From Brevibacillus fulvus (GTDB lineage: Bacteria > Bacillota > Bacilli > Brevibacillales > Brevibacillaceae): a stretch of 64,000 nucleotides of DNA. Both the position numbers and the translations under genes were made by a program. The notes under the pieces were generated by a model. The model ran no database searches. It had not been told where the DNA came from and saw only the letters and a list, made by a program, of their open reading frames with translations. Below, in pieces: positions 16,982 to 28,412 of this stretch (position 1 is its first letter; each line of letters begins with the position of its first letter). The stretch lies in the NCBI RefSeq assembly GCF_016908525.1, contig NZ_JAFBEB010000002.1:248001-312000 (forward strand), read 5' to 3'.

Positions 16982-17911
16982 ATGAACGATACGGTTTTAT
17001 TTGAACGTTATGATTGGACAGTGGAAGAGGAAGACGCCGGAGAGCGGATCGACAAATTCATCACCTTGCAAAATGAAGACTGGTCGCGTTCCCAGGTTCA
17101 GGGCTGGATCAAGGAAGAGCGTATTACGGTGAATGGCCAGCCGGTCAAAAGCAATTACAAACTGTCGGTTGACGATGAAATCAGTTTGCGCATCCCGCCG
17201 CCGAAGGAAATGAACATCCGGCCGGAGCCGATGGAACTGGACATTGTCTTTGAAGACAGCGATGTCGTCGTCGTCAATAAACCGCGCGGGCTTGTCGTGC
17301 ATCCGGCGCCGGGACATTACAGCGGCACGCTGGTGAACGGCTTGCTGGCCCACTGCAAAGATCTCTCGGGGATCAACGGGGTGCTTCGCCCGGGGATTGT
17401 TCACCGCATTGACAAGGACACGTCGGGCTTGCTGATGATCGCCAAAAACGACAAAGCACATGTAAGTCTGGCTGAACAGCTCAAAGAACATTCGGTCACA
17501 CGCAAATACATTGCGCTTGTCCATGGAGTCATTCCACACGAGATGGGAACGATTGACGCGCCGATTGGCCGCGATCCGAAAAACCGCCAGCAAATGGCCG
17601 TCGTATTTGAAAATAGCAAACCGGCGGTCACGCACTTTGTTGTGCTGGATCGCTTCAAAGAGTTTACACTGGTTGAATTGAAACTGGAAACGGGACGAAC
17701 CCATCAAATCCGCGTACATATGAAATATATCGGGTACCCGCTCGCGGGCGATCCGAAGTACGGACCGAAAAATACGCTGGAGCTTGATGGACAGGCATTG
17801 CACGCCAAAACGCTCGGGTTTACCCATCCGCGGACGGGCGAGCGGCTGGAGTTTGAAGCGGAACTGCCGCAGGAACTGCAAACTGTGATCAAACGGTTGA
17901 AAGATTACTAA
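16982..17911 (+). CDS. rluD: 23S rRNA pseudouridine synthase, RluD family
   Basis: A 309-residue enzyme that isomerises uridines in 23S rRNA. An N-terminal S4 RNA-binding domain (ERIDKFITLQNEDWSRSQVQGWIKE, about 19-80 overall) precedes the catalytic domain with VVNKPRGLVVHPAPG and GIVHRIDKDTSGL, where Asp144 is the catalytic residue, then GRTHQIRVHM. It matches B. subtilis YlyB in length and neighbourhood (lspA before it, pyrR after it). The pyr promoter begins just 23 bases after the stop. Confidence 0.93.
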   Translation: MNDTVLFERYDWTVEEEDAGERIDKFITLQNEDWSRSQVQGWIKEERITVNGQPVKSNYKLSVDDEISLRIPPPKEMNIRPEPMELDIVFEDSDVVVVNKPRGLVVHPAPGHYSGTLVNGLLAHCKDLSGINGVLRPGIVHRIDKDTSGLLMIAKNDKAHVSLAEQLKEHSVTRKYIALVHGVIPHEMGTIDAPIGRDPKNRQQMAVVFENSKPAVTHFVVLDRFKEFTLVELKLETGRTHQIRVHMKYIGYPLAGDPKYGPKNTLELDGQALHAKTLGFTHPRTGERLEFEAELPQELQTVIKRLKDY

Positions 17912-17933
17912 TCAATACCATTTGAAAAAAGGA

Positions 17934-17962
17934 TTGACCATTTCCGTCATTCGTGTCATAAT
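17934..17962 (+). promoter_or_regulatory. pyr operon promoter
   Basis: TTGACC (17934-17939) and CATAAT (17957-17962) are separated by 17 bases, a good sigma-A arrangement. Transcription would start about 17970, just ahead of the first PyrR attenuator. Confidence 0.82.
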
Positions 17963-17967
17963 CCTAA

Positions 17968-18711
<744 letters not shown>

Positions 18712-18753
18712 GATTAAACAAACGATGACAAATTATAAATAATCCTCTTTAAT

Positions 18754-18836
18754 GCTGGTCCTGTGAGGTTAGCAAGGGGAGCGACTTCTTCAGAGGGAAG
18801 AAGTGTGCCTCTTTGCGCCTGCAAAGAGGTTTTTTA
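18754..18836 (+). promoter_or_regulatory. PyrR-dependent attenuator 2 (pyrR-pyrP intergenic)
   Basis: A PyrR-binding loop (GGTCCTGTGAGGTT then AGCAAGG, about 18757-18777) is followed by a terminator stem CCTCTTTG/CAAAGAGG (18808-18815 with 18822-18829) and T6. Placement between pyrR and pyrP equals that in B. subtilis. Confidence 0.92.
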
Positions 18837-18859
18837 TTGAAAAGAAAGTAGGGGAAATC

Positions 18860-20221
18860 ATGAATCATAAAAATTTTATCGATGTAAATGAGACGCCAGC
18901 GTTGGGAAAATTGATCCCCTTGGGGATTCAGCATCTGTTCGCGATGTTTGGCTCAACTGTGCTTGTGCCGATTCTGACTGGTCTTGATCCGGCAACGGCG
19001 CTGTTCTCCAGCGGACTGGGAACGTTGATTTTTCTCGCCATCACCAAAGGGAAAATCCCGAACTACTTGGGTTCCTCCTTCGCCTTTATCGGACCGATCA
19101 TCACAGTCTCGGCTGCCCATGGTCCAGGGACGGCGCTGCTCGGGTGCTTGCTGTCCGGGATTGTCTACATCATTGTCGCAACAATTGTCGCCAGAAGCGG
19201 AGTGAAATGGATCGACAAGGTACTGCCGCCGGTGGTAATCGCCTCGGTGATTGCCGTGATTGGCTTGAGCCTTGCCGGGACGGCTGTCGATATGGCGACC
19301 AAGGTGACAGTCAACAACGTGCCGACCATTTCTTTAACATCGATTGAAATCTCGCTGGTGACCATTATTGTCACCATTATCGCAGCGGTTGTTTTGCGCG
19401 GATTTTTCGCCTTGATTCCCATCCTGATCGGCATCGTCGTCGGATACTTGTATACTTTGCTGCGTCACCCGGACTTGATCAACTGGCAAACCGTTTCCGA
19501 TGCGCCTTGGCTGGTTGGGTTTGGCGAAATGTTTACACAGCATTTTAAGTCGGGAGCCGTGTTTGAAGCGATGAGCACACCGTCTGCCTGGATTCCGGCT
19601 CTGGTCATCGCCCCGATCGCTTTCGTCACCCTTGCTGAACATTTGGGTCATCTGCTCGTTACCGGCAAAGTCATGGAGCGAGATTTGATGAAAGATCCCG
19701 GCCTGCACCGCAGCTTGCTGGGGGACGGGATTGCGACTTCACTGGCCGCTTTGCTGGGCGGACCGCCTGCAACGACCTACGGAGAAAACATCGGTGTGTT
19801 GGCAATCACTCGCGTATTTAGCAGAGCGGTGATTGGCCTGGCGGCAGTCTTTGCCATCCTGTTTGCCTTCATTGGAAAAATCAATGCCTTGCTGATGACA
19901 ATCCCTACTCCTGTGCTCGGCGGCGTGTCCATCATCCTGTTCGGGATTATTGCCGCCCAAGGGCTGCGGATGTTCGTCGAAAATAAGGTGGACTTTGCCA
20001 ACAAGCGCAACATGATCATTGCTGCGGCGATCTTGGTCACGGGTATCGGCGGATATAAAATCAGCTTCACCGGAGTGACTTTCTGGCAATCGTTCCTGAC
20101 CAACTTGACGATCGATAACATCGCCTTCTCCACTTTCCTCGGCATCTTGCTGCATCTGTTATTGCCGGGGAAAGAAGCGGCGCGAGAAGAAGAGCCGCAG
20201 ATTCAACGGAAAACTGCATAA
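18860..20221 (+). CDS. pyrP: Uracil permease
   Basis: A 453-residue NCS2/UraA-type uracil:proton symporter with about 14 hydrophobic segments. The start NHKNFIDVNETPALGKLIPLGIQHLFAMFGSTV and the later TTYGENIGVLAITR motif (with the NCS2 signature E-N) are typical of bacterial uracil permeases. The ATG at 18860 behind GTAGGGG is chosen; the frame upstream runs into the attenuator terminator. It imports uracil for salvage, and is controlled by attenuator 2. Confidence 0.95.
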   Translation: MNHKNFIDVNETPALGKLIPLGIQHLFAMFGSTVLVPILTGLDPATALFSSGLGTLIFLAITKGKIPNYLGSSFAFIGPIITVSAAHGPGTALLGCLLSGIVYIIVATIVARSGVKWIDKVLPPVVIASVIAVIGLSLAGTAVDMATKVTVNNVPTISLTSIEISLVTIIVTIIAAVVLRGFFALIPILIGIVVGYLYTLLRHPDLINWQTVSDAPWLVGFGEMFTQHFKSGAVFEAMSTPSAWIPALVIAPIAFVTLAEHLGHLLVTGKVMERDLMKDPGLHRSLLGDGIATSLAALLGGPPATTYGENIGVLAITRVFSRAVIGLAAVFAILFAFIGKINALLMTIPTPVLGGVSIILFGIIAAQGLRMFVENKVDFANKRNMIIAAAILVTGIGGYKISFTGVTFWQSFLTNLTIDNIAFSTFLGILLHLLLPGKEAAREEEPQIQRKTA

Positions 20222-20247
20222 TCGTTCTGCATCGCTTTCCTTTAAAT

Positions 20248-20399
20248 ACGGTCCCGTGAGGCTGGCAAGGGGGCAGAGAAGACGACGGACTGAATTTCCG
20301 TCAGGCAGAGACTCCGCTGGTTGACCGCAGCAGGAGCATCAGCTTCTTACCCGTTCCAGCCCCAGCCGGGCACCAAACAACGGGAAGAAGCTTTTTTTC
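20248..20399 (+). promoter_or_regulatory. PyrR-dependent attenuator 3 (pyrP-pyrB intergenic)
   Basis: A PyrR-binding loop (CGGTCCCGTGAGGCT then GGCAAGGG, about 20249-20272) is followed by a longer antiterminator region and a terminator: AGCTTCTT plus CCCGTT (20341-20355, one bulged A) pairs with AACGGG plus AAGAAGCT (20379-20392), then T7. It sits directly before pyrB, as in B. subtilis. Confidence 0.9.
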
Positions 20400-20421
20400 T
20401 GCCAAATAGAGGAGGATTAGG

Positions 20422-21369
20422 ATGAACTGCCTGAATCATTTGATTAGCATGAACGATCTGAGTACGGAACAAATCAAGCAACTGATCAAACGCGCTGACG
20501 ATTGGGCGACACAACCGGCAACCATTCGCCAACCGTTAGCCGGTTCCTTTGTGGCCAACTTGTTTTTGGAACCGAGCACGCGGACCCGCTTTTCCTTTGA
20601 AATGGCCGAAAAACGTCTCGGCGCCCAAGTGCTGAATTTCGCGGCGGAAAGCTCATCCACCAGCAAAGGGGAATCGATTTACGATACATTGCGGACCTTG
20701 CAGGCAATGGGTGTGCAGGCAGCGGTGATTCGCACCAAACAAAACCATCTGCTGCAACAGCTTCGCGACAGCTTGCAGTTGCAATTGATCAACGCCGGCG
20801 ACGGCACCAATGAGCATCCTACGCAGTGCCTGCTTGACTTGCTGACGATCTGGCAGCACTTTGGACGATTCGCCGGACTGCGGGTTGCGATCATTGGCGA
20901 TTTGCGCCACAGCCGCGTTCTGGGTTCCCATCTGCAAGCATTGCCGCGGCTCGGTGTCGAACTGCTTCTGGCTGGACCGCAAAGCATGATGCGCGATGCA
21001 GCAGAGTTGCCGAGCGGTGTCAAAATTGTGGACATGGCCGAAGCGGTCCAAACTTCCGATGTGGTGATGATGCTGCGTGTCCAGCTGGAACGTCACAGCG
21101 AAACGCTGCTGGTCACCAAGGAGGAGTACCATGAGCAATTCGGTCTGACGCTGGAGAGAGCGAAAAGTATGAAACCGGGCGCGGTCATCATGCACCCCGG
21201 TCCGTTCAACCGCGGCGTAGAGATCGCCTCCGAACTGGTGGAAGCAGACAACTCACTGATCTTTAAACAAGTGGAAAACGGGGTTGCCGCCCGAATGGCT
21301 GTACTGGAAAGCTTATTGACAGGAGGAAAAGCACAATGGGAATCATCCTTGCAAACGGTAAATTTGTAG
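20422..21369 (+). CDS. pyrB: Aspartate carbamoyltransferase catalytic chain
   Basis: A 315-residue cytosolic enzyme condensing carbamoyl phosphate and L-aspartate to N-carbamoyl-L-aspartate, the second de novo pyrimidine step. The carbamoyl-phosphate loop FLEPSTRTRFSFE (S52-T-R-T-R56), the SSSTSKGES loop with its Ser and Lys, the NAGDGTNEHPTQ motif and VMMLRVQLER are all present. RBS GAGGAGGAT precedes the ATG. No regulatory pyrI is seen, as expected for Bacillota. Its end overlaps pyrC by 34 bases. Confidence 0.97.
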   Translation: MNCLNHLISMNDLSTEQIKQLIKRADDWATQPATIRQPLAGSFVANLFLEPSTRTRFSFEMAEKRLGAQVLNFAAESSSTSKGESIYDTLRTLQAMGVQAAVIRTKQNHLLQQLRDSLQLQLINAGDGTNEHPTQCLLDLLTIWQHFGRFAGLRVAIIGDLRHSRVLGSHLQALPRLGVELLLAGPQSMMRDAAELPSGVKIVDMAEAVQTSDVVMMLRVQLERHSETLLVTKEEYHEQFGLTLERAKSMKPGAVIMHPGPFNRGVEIASELVEADNSLIFKQVENGVAARMAVLESLLTGGKAQWESSLQTVNL

Positions 21370-22640
21370 ACCAAAACGGACAATTGGTTCAGAAAGATAT
21401 GTTAATCGAAGGGGAGCGGATCGCCAAAATCGCTGATGTCATCCCGGACGCGGGACACACCCGATTCGATTTGCAAGGAAAGCTGGTTTCCGCCGGATTT
21501 TTTGATGTGCATGTCCATTTCCGCGAACCGGGATTTGAAGCGAAAGAGACGATCGCCACGGGCGCGGCGGCAGCGGTGCGCGGCGGATTCACGACAGTCG
21601 CTTGCATGCCCAATACCCGTCCGCCGATCGATACGGCCGAAGCGGTACGTTTTGTCAAGCAAAAGGCGGAAGAGGCCGGATTGGCAAGAGTGTATCCGTA
21701 CGGCACGATTACCGTTCGCCAGTTGGGCAAAGAATTGACCGACTTTGCGGCGCTCAAAGAAGCCGGGGTCTTTGCCGTAACCGATGACGGGGTCGGCGTC
21801 CAGTCGAGCGCCATGATGAAAAAAGCGATGCAAGCCGCCGCCGAATTGGGGCTGTCTGTCGTCGCGCATTGCGAGGACGATGATTTGCTTGTGCCCGGTG
21901 CGGCCTTGCATGATGGCGTAGTAGCCAAACGGCACGGTCTTGCGGGCATCCCGTCGGAGTCGGAATCGATCCATGTCGGCCGCGATATTTTGCTCGCGGA
22001 ACAAACAGGGGTTCACTATCACGTTTGCCATATCAGCGCCAAAGAATCGGTCAGACTGGTTCGCGACGGCAAGCGGGCCGGAATCAACGTAACGACAGAG
22101 GTTATGCCGCATCACTTGCTGCTCTGTGACGAAGACATACCCGAAACTCTTGACGCCAACTGGAAAATGAATCCGCCGCTTCGTTCCAAAGAGGATCGCG
22201 AGGCGCTGTTGGCCGGTCTGAAAGATGGCACGATTGATATTATTGCGACCGATCATGCCCCGCATACAGCGGAGGAAAAAGCAAAAGGATTGGAGCGGGC
22301 TCCCTTCGGCATCGTCGGGTTGGAGACGGCTTTCCCACTGCTGTACACCCATCTGGTGCTGACCGGTGAGCTGACGCTGCAGGAGCTGCTTAGCAAAATG
22401 ACCGAGAAGCCTGCAGAAATCTTCAACCTGCCATACGGACGGTTGCAAGAAGGAGCCATCGCCGACATTACCGTGATCGATCTGGAAAAAGAGCAAGCGA
22501 TCGATCCGCTTACTTTCGCCAGCAAAGGAAAAAATACGCCGTTTGCCGGCTGGATATGCAAAGGTTGGCCCGTGAAAACGTTTGTTGCCGGTAAACTCGT
22601 GTATGAGCAAACCGATCAAGCAACGATGACAAGCAAATAA
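21336..22640 (+). CDS. pyrC: Dihydroorotase
   Basis: A 434-residue type I, two-zinc dihydroorotase that cyclises carbamoyl-aspartate to dihydroorotate. Metal ligands H59 and H61 lie in FFDVHVHFREPG; other family marks are TTVACMPNTRPP, VVAHCEDD, YHVCHISAKES and IIATDHAPHT, which includes the catalytic Asp. The C-terminal composite beta-domain (ADITVIDLEKE) closes the protein. It begins inside pyrB, behind AGGAGG, which implies translational coupling. Confidence 0.96.
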   Translation: MGIILANGKFVDQNGQLVQKDMLIEGERIAKIADVIPDAGHTRFDLQGKLVSAGFFDVHVHFREPGFEAKETIATGAAAAVRGGFTTVACMPNTRPPIDTAEAVRFVKQKAEEAGLARVYPYGTITVRQLGKELTDFAALKEAGVFAVTDDGVGVQSSAMMKKAMQAAAELGLSVVAHCEDDDLLVPGAALHDGVVAKRHGLAGIPSESESIHVGRDILLAEQTGVHYHVCHISAKESVRLVRDGKRAGINVTTEVMPHHLLLCDEDIPETLDANWKMNPPLRSKEDREALLAGLKDGTIDIIATDHAPHTAEEKAKGLERAPFGIVGLETAFPLLYTHLVLTGELTLQELLSKMTEKPAEIFNLPYGRLQEGAIADITVIDLEKEQAIDPLTFASKGKNTPFAGWICKGWPVKTFVAGKLVYEQTDQATMTSK

Positions 22641-22671
22641 ATCAGACGGTTAATCGACAGGAGGGCAAAAC

Positions 22672-23769
22672 ATGCGCGCACGATTCATTTTGGAAGACGG
22701 TACGGAATGTGTAGGAACAGCCTTTGGAGCGACAAAGCAAACGTTGGGCGAGGTGGTGTTTAACACCGGATTGACCGGTTATCAGGAGATCTTGTCTGAT
22801 CCTTCTTACCGCGATCAGATCGTTACGATGACCTATCCGCTGATCGGCAACTACGGAATCAACCGCGACGATTTTGAAGCCGTCGTTCCCCATATCAAAG
22901 GATTTGTCGTCCGGGAACATTGCGAACAGCCGAGCAACTGGCGAAACAGCCAAACGTTGGATTCGCTGCTGAAAGACTACGAAATTCCCGGAATTGCCGG
23001 AATCGATACCAGGATGCTGACTCGCAAGATCCGTTATCACGGGACGATGAAAGGGTTGATTACCACCAGCACGGCACCGCTCGAAGAATTGCTGGCGCTG
23101 CTACGCCAAACGCCGATGCCGACAGACCAGGTCGCTCGTGTCTCAACGAAAAGCATTTACAACTGCAAAGGATTTGGGCCGCGAATTTTGCTGATCGATT
23201 TCGGCGCGAAAAACGGCATTTTGCGGGAATTGTTGAAGCGCGGCTGCGATGTCGTGGTCGCACCTTACAATATTACCGCCAGTGAGATCAAACGGATTCA
23301 GCCGGACGGCATCTTGCTGTCAAACGGGCCGGGTGATCCCAAGGATGTGCCGCAAGCGATCAACACGATTCGGGAAATATTGGGTCAATACCCGTTGTTC
23401 GGTATTTGTCTGGGACACCAAATTTTCGCGCTGGCTGCAGGTGCAGACACCGGGAAAATGAAGTTTGGCCATCGCGGCGGCAACCATCCGGTCAAAGAAT
23501 TGGCCAGCGGACGGACATACATTACGTCGCAAAACCACAGCTACGCGGTAAAAGCAGATTCTTTGACGGGGACGGAGCTGGTGATTACCCATCTGGCTCT
23601 GAACGACGAATCGATTGAAGGTTTGAGCGCTCCGGGGAAACAAGCTTTTTCTGTCCAGTATCATCCGGAGGCTTCTCCCGGACCGGAAGATTCCAGCTAC
23701 TTGTTTGATCAATTTCTGCAACTGGTGACGAAATCAAAGGAGGAACAATCTTATGCCAAAACTCGATAA
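22672..23769 (+). CDS. carA: Carbamoyl phosphate synthetase, small (glutaminase) subunit
   Basis: A 365-residue class I glutamine amidotransferase subunit (pyrAA of Bacillus) that hydrolyses glutamine and channels ammonia to the large subunit. N-terminal domain: [30 protein letters not shown]. Glutaminase domain: nucleophile C246 in FGICLGHQ and the dyad H331/E333 in [19 protein letters not shown] precedes the ATG. The end overlaps carB by 17 bases, so the two are coupled. Being inside the pyr operon it is the pyrimidine-specific CPSase. Confidence 0.96.
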   Translation: MRARFILEDGTECVGTAFGATKQTLGEVVFNTGLTGYQEILSDPSYRDQIVTMTYPLIGNYGINRDDFEAVVPHIKGFVVREHCEQPSNWRNSQTLDSLLKDYEIPGIAGIDTRMLTRKIRYHGTMKGLITTSTAPLEELLALLRQTPMPTDQVARVSTKSIYNCKGFGPRILLIDFGAKNGILRELLKRGCDVVVAPYNITASEIKRIQPDGILLSNGPGDPKDVPQAINTIREILGQYPLFGICLGHQIFALAAGADTGKMKFGHRGGNHPVKELASGRTYITSQNHSYAVKADSLTGTELVITHLALNDESIEGLSAPGKQAFSVQYHPEASPGPEDSSYLFDQFLQLVTKSKEEQSYAKTR

Positions 23770-26700
23770 CTTGCGAAAAATCCTCGTGATTGGTTCAGGG
23801 CCGATTGTCATCGGCCAGGCTGCGGAATTTGATTATGCCGGAACACAGGCTTGCCAGGCTTTGAAAGAAGAAGGGCTGGAAGTGGTCTTGATCAACTCCA
23901 ACCCAGCGACGATTATGACCGACACCAACATGGCGGACAAAGTCTATATCGAACCGCTTACGCCAGAATTTGTGGCGCGAGTGATCCGGCAGGAGAAGCC
24001 GGATGGGTTGCTTCCGACATTGGGCGGACAGACAGGGCTGAACATGGCGGTCGCTTTGGCGGAAGCAGGCGTGCTGGAAGCGGAGGGTGTCAAACTGTTG
24101 GGAACCAATTTGCAGTCCATTAAACAGGCGGAAGATCGTGAACAGTTTCGCAGCCTGATGATGGAGTTGGGAGAATCGGTTCCTGAATCGACGATCGTCA
24201 GCACCGTGCAGGAAGCCGTTGATTTTGCCAATGAGCTCGGTTATCCGATCATCGTTCGTCCGGCCTATACGTTGGGGGGAACCGGCGGCGGCATCTGTGA
24301 GAATGAAGAGAGCCTGCGGGAAATTGTCGCAAGCGGGTTGAAGAATTCACCGATTACCCAATGCCTGATTGAACAAAGTATCGCCGGAATGAAAGAAATT
24401 GAGTATGAAGTGATGCGGGATGCAAACGATAACTGTATTGTCGTCTGCAACATGGAAAATATCGATCCGGTCGGTGTGCATACGGGAGACAGTATCGTCG
24501 TTGCGCCGAGCCAAACGTTGTCGGACCGGGAGTATCAACTGCTGCGTTCCTCAGCCTTGAAAATCATTCGCGCCCTTGGCATCGAAGGAGGGTGCAATGT
24601 CCAATATGCGCTCGATCCGCACAGCTATCAATACTATGTCATTGAAGTCAACCCCCGGGTAAGCCGGTCTTCCGCACTGGCGTCCAAAGCGACCGGTTAC
24701 CCGATCGCCAAGATGGCGGCCAAAATCGCCATTGGCTATACGCTGGATGAGCTGAAAAATCCGGTTACCGGCCAAACATATGCATGCTTTGAGCCGACGA
24801 TTGACTATGTTGTGACAAAAATTCCGCGCTGGCCGTTTGACAAGTTTCAATCCGCCAACCGTCGGCTGGGAACGCAAATGAAGGCGACGGGCGAAGTGAT
24901 GGCGATTGGCCGAACGTTTGAGGAGTCGATCATGAAAGCGGTCCGTTCCCTGGAAGTAGGCAGCTATCATCTGGAGACAGCTGGTGTCGGCGAACTGACA
25001 GATCAGCTGTTGCAACAACGCTTGATCAATGCCGATGATGAACGTCTGTTTTTGCTGGCCGAAGCGCTGCGCCGCGGCTGGAGCGTGGAGCAGCTGCACG
25101 AATTGACCAAAATCGATCGTTTCTTCCTGAACAAGTTGCAGAAGCTGATTGGTTTTGAAGCGAAGCTGAGATCGCGCGGATTGGAGCAGGAAACATTATA
25201 TGAGGCCAAGCGGCTTGGCTTCACCGATCGCAAAATCGCCGAATTGACGGGATTGACCGAAGAAACCGTCTATCGGCAGCGGCTCGCTGCAGGGGTAACG
25301 CCCGTGTTTAAAATGGTGGACACCTGCGCAGCCGAGTTTGAAGCACAGACTCCCTATTACTACTCTACTTATGAACAAGAAAACGAACGGATCGAGACCG
25401 GGAAAAAACGGGTGATCGTGCTCGGTTCGGGACCGATTAGGATCGGGCAGGGGATCGAGTTTGACTATGCTACCGTGCACGCTGTCTGGGCACTGAAAGA
25501 AGCAGGATATGAAGCGGTGATCATCAACAACAACCCGGAAACCGTCTCCACCGATTTTAACACCTCTGACCGGCTCTATTTTGAACCGCTGTATATAGAA
25601 GATGTAATGAACATCATCGAACAAGAGAAACCGGAAGGCGTGATTGTGCAGTTTGGCGGGCAAACAGCGATCAATCTTGCTGACAAGCTGGCCAAGCGCG
25701 GCGTCCGCATTCTCGGTACCGCCCTGGAACAAATCGATGCGGCGGAGAATCGCGAAAAGTTTGAAGCGCTGTTGCGGCGACTGGAACTGGCGCAACCGCC
25801 GGGAAAGACGGTCACCACTGTCGAAGCGGCAAAGGTCGCGGCGGAGAATCTGGGCTTTCCTGTATTGGTGCGGCCATCCTACGTTCTCGGTGGACGGGCG
25901 ATGGAGATAGTGTATAACCAGCAGGAACTCGTTTCTTACATGGAACAGGCCGTCAAAATCAACCCGGAGCATCCGGTGCTGGTCGATCGCTACATGCTCG
26001 GCACCGAAGTAGAGGTGGATGCCATTTCCGACGGAGACAATGTGTTGATCCCGGGCATTATGGAACATATCGAGCGGGCAGGCGTACATTCCGGAGACTC
26101 GATCGCGGTCTATCCGCCGCAATCCCTGTCACCAGCTTTGAAGCAGGAATTGATCGCGATGACGACCAAATTGGCCCGCGCTCTGGAAATCAAAGGATTG
26201 TTGAACATCCAGTTTGTCATCTACAAAGGCAAGCCGTATGTAATTGAAGTGAATCCGCGCGCATCCCGGACAGTGCCGTTCTTGTCAAAGGTGACCGGAA
26301 TTCCGATGGCCAATATTGCCACCAAGGCCATTTTGGGGCAATCGATCGTCGAGCAAGGATACACCCCCGGATATCATCCGGAAGACGAGATGGTTTCGGT
26401 CAAAGTACCGGTCTTCTCCTTTGCCAAATTGCGGCGGGTCGACATTACACTCGGGCCGGAGATGAAATCGACCGGCGAAGTGATGGGGAGGGAACGGACA
26501 TTAGCCAAGGCGCTTTACAAAGGTTTGCTGGCGGCTGGCATGAAGATCCCGACACACGGCTCCCTGTTGGTCACATTGGCTGACAAAGACAAGGAAGAAG
26601 CAGCTGACATCGTCAAGCGTTTTTATCAGCTTGGATTCAAGCTGCTGGCAACGACCGGCACTGCGCAATTTCTGGAACAAGCCGGTTTCCCTGTCACACG

Positions 26701-26965
26701 GGTGCAAAAGTTGTCGGAGGGGACGCCGAATCTGCTTGACGTGATCCAAAGCGGACAGGCCAATATTGTGCTGAACACACTGACGAAAGGCAAAACCCCG
26801 CAGCGTGACGGCTTCCGCATTCGACGGGAGGCAGTGGAAAACGGAGCGGTCTGCCTGACCTCGCTGGATACAGCGACGGCTTTGCTGCATGTGTTAGAAA
26901 CGACCACGTTTGCAACAGATGCCATGCCCCGGCAACAACTCGGGAAAATCGGGGTAACCGTATAG
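23753..26965 (+). CDS. carB: Carbamoyl phosphate synthetase, large subunit
   Basis: A 1070-residue synthetase (pyrAB) that makes carbamoyl phosphate from bicarbonate, ammonia and two ATP. Two homologous ATP-grasp halves are evident: the first starts [22 protein letters not shown], the second [21 protein letters not shown] (near residue 553). A central oligomerisation region separates them, and a C-terminal MGS-type allosteric domain ([16 protein letters not shown]) follows. Length is that of Bacillus PyrAB. AAAGGAGG lies before the start within carA. Confidence 0.97.
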   Translation: MPKLDNLRKILVIGSGPIVIGQAAEFDYAGTQACQALKEEGLEVVLINSNPATIMTDTNMADKVYIEPLTPEFVARVIRQEKPDGLLPTLGGQTGLNMAVALAEAGVLEAEGVKLLGTNLQSIKQAEDREQFRSLMMELGESVPESTIVSTVQEAVDFANELGYPIIVRPAYTLGGTGGGICENEESLREIVASGLKNSPITQCLIEQSIAGMKEIEYEVMRDANDNCIVVCNMENIDPVGVHTGDSIVVAPSQTLSDREYQLLRSSALKIIRALGIEGGCNVQYALDPHSYQYYVIEVNPRVSRSSALASKATGYPIAKMAAKIAIGYTLDELKNPVTGQTYACFEPTIDYVVTKIPRWPFDKFQSANRRLGTQMKATGEVMAIGRTFEESIMKAVRSLEVGSYHLETAGVGELTDQLLQQRLINADDERLFLLAEALRRGWSVEQLHELTKIDRFFLNKLQKLIGFEAKLRSRGLEQETLYEAKRLGFTDRKIAELTGLTEETVYRQRLAAGVTPVFKMVDTCAAEFEAQTPYYYSTYEQENERIETGKKRVIVLGSGPIRIGQGIEFDYATVHAVWALKEAGYEAVIINNNPETVSTDFNTSDRLYFEPLYIEDVMNIIEQEKPEGVIVQFGGQTAINLADKLAKRGVRILGTALEQIDAAENREKFEALLRRLELAQPPGKTVTTVEAAKVAAENLGFPVLVRPSYVLGGRAMEIVYNQQELVSYMEQAVKINPEHPVLVDRYMLGTEVEVDAISDGDNVLIPGIMEHIERAGVHSGDSIAVYPPQSLSPALKQELIAMTTKLARALEIKGLLNIQFVIYKGKPYVIEVNPRASRTVPFLSKVTGIPMANIATKAILGQSIVEQGYTPGYHPEDEMVSVKVPVFSFAKLRRVDITLGPEMKSTGEVMGRERTLAKALYKGLLAAGMKIPTHGSLLVTLADKDKEEAADIVKRFYQLGFKLLATTGTAQFLEQAGFPVTRVQKLSEGTPNLLDVIQSGQANIVLNTLTKGKTPQRDGFRIRREAVENGAVCLTSLDTATALLHVLETTTFATDAMPRQQLGKIGVTV

Positions 26966-26983
26966 AGAGAGGAAGAGAGAGCA

Positions 26984-27733
26984 GTGGCCCAACAGGATTG
27001 GAACCGACAAATCATTATCGCCTTGGATTACGCGAATATAACCGAAATGGAGCATTTCCTCAACCGTCTTGACGGACGGCTTGCGTATGTGAAAGTGGGC
27101 ATGGAGCTGTTTTATGCAGCTGGATTGGAGGTCATCTATCGACTTAAGGAACGGGGACTGAACGTATTCCTCGATCTGAAAGTCCACGATATTCCCAATA
27201 CAGCGAAAGGAGCCGTTCGCAGTCTGGCTCAACTGGGCGTTGACATGATCAACGTGCACGCAGCCGGAGGTATACAGATGATGCAGGCGGCGCGGGAAGG
27301 ACTGGAGCAAGGGACAAAAGCCGGATCGCCGCGGCCATTGTTAATCGGCGTCACCATGCTGACCAGCACGAGCCAAAGCATGATGAACGAACAACTGGCG
27401 ATCCCCGGTACGGTGGAAGAAACGGTGATCCAGTATGCCCGACTGGTCAAACAGGCGGGGTTGGACGGTGTGGTCGCTTCCCCGCTGGAAGTGCCGCAGC
27501 TCAAAGAACGGATCGGCCGCGAATTCGTGACGGTCACCCCGGGAATTCGCCCGGCGGGATCAGACAAGGGAGACCAGACTCGGGTTGCGACCCCGGCGGA
27601 AGCGTTTGCCTTGGGCAGCGATTATATCGTGATCGGGCGTGCTGTCACCGCTGCGCCCGACCCGTTGGCGGCCTGGGAACAAATTTTGCAATCTTTGCAT
27701 TCGGTAACAGCAAAGGGAGGAGCATCACAATGA
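26984..27733 (+). CDS. pyrF: Orotidine 5'-phosphate decarboxylase
   Basis: A 249-residue TIM-barrel enzyme decarboxylating OMP to UMP, the last step of the pathway. Signatures: IIALDYAN with D15, K37 (VKVGMELF), the catalytic [11 protein letters not shown] (D64, K66, D69) and [16 protein letters not shown] near the end. GTG start behind GAGAGGAAGAG. It follows carB by only 18 bases: the pyrK and pyrD genes that stand here in B. subtilis are missing. It overlaps pyrE by 4 bases (ATGA). Confidence 0.96.
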   Translation: MAQQDWNRQIIIALDYANITEMEHFLNRLDGRLAYVKVGMELFYAAGLEVIYRLKERGLNVFLDLKVHDIPNTAKGAVRSLAQLGVDMINVHAAGGIQMMQAAREGLEQGTKAGSPRPLLIGVTMLTSTSQSMMNEQLAIPGTVEETVIQYARLVKQAGLDGVVASPLEVPQLKERIGREFVTVTPGIRPAGSDKGDQTRVATPAEAFALGSDYIVIGRAVTAAPDPLAAWEQILQSLHSVTAKGGASQ

Positions 27734-28368
27734 ATAACAACCATCTCGCCAAGGTCATTGCAGCCCGTTTACTAGAGATTGGCGCGGTCCATTTGCGGCC
27801 GCAGGAACCGTTTGTCTGGACGTCGGGAATCAAATCGCCGATTTATTGCGATAACCGGCTTACCTTGTCCTATCCGGCTGTTCGCCGGGAAATTGCCGCC
27901 GGCTTTGCGGAAGTGATCCGCAGCGAATTTCCGGAGACCGAGGTGATCGCAGGCACAGCGACGGCCGGAATTCCCCATGCGGCATGGGTGGCGGAATTGC
28001 TTGATCTGCCCATGATTTATGTGCGTGACAAAGCGAAAGGACACGGCCGGAAAAATCAGATCGAGGGATTGCTTGCCAAAGGTCAAAAGGTGCTGGTCAT
28101 TGAGGATTTAATTTCAACCGGGGGCAGTTCGCTCAAGGCTGCGGAGGCGGTAACGGCTGAAGGGGGCCAAGTGGTTGGAGTGGCAGCCATTTTCAGTTAT
28201 CAGTTTCCGCAGGCCGCCGAGCAATTTGCCGAAGCGGGGATTCCGTTGCGCACGCTCAGCGATTATACGTCATTGGTAGAAACCGCGAGAGAACAAGCTT
28301 TGATCTCGGCGGAGGATGAACGACTCCTCGGCGAATGGCGAAAAACACCGCTGACCTATTTTGCCTGA
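27730..28368 (+). CDS. pyrE: Orotate phosphoribosyltransferase
   Basis: A 212-residue type I phosphoribosyltransferase forming OMP from orotate and PRPP. The PRPP-binding motif [14 protein letters not shown] (121-134), the [10 protein letters not shown] substrate loop and the mobile loop [12 protein letters not shown] with its lysines are visible. It starts inside the pyrF stop region (coupled) with AAAGGGAGG upstream. It is the final gene of the operon; no strong plus-strand terminator is seen right after it. Confidence 0.96.
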   Translation: MNNNHLAKVIAARLLEIGAVHLRPQEPFVWTSGIKSPIYCDNRLTLSYPAVRREIAAGFAEVIRSEFPETEVIAGTATAGIPHAAWVAELLDLPMIYVRDKAKGHGRKNQIEGLLAKGQKVLVIEDLISTGGSSLKAAEAVTAEGGQVVGVAAIFSYQFPQAAEQFAEAGIPLRTLSDYTSLVETAREQALISAEDERLLGEWRKTPLTYFA

Positions 28369-28376
28369 CGTTTGGC

Positions 28377-28406
28377 GAAAAAAAATGGCACATTGCCTTT
28401 GTGCCA
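28377..28406 (-). terminator. Terminator of the minus-strand membrane-protein gene
   Basis: TGGCAC (28386-28391) pairs with GTGCCA (28401-28406). Read on the minus strand the hairpin is followed by a run of T (A run at 28377-28385), 7 bases past the stop of the gene at 28413. Confidence 0.72.
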
Positions 28407-28412
28407 GGGAAA

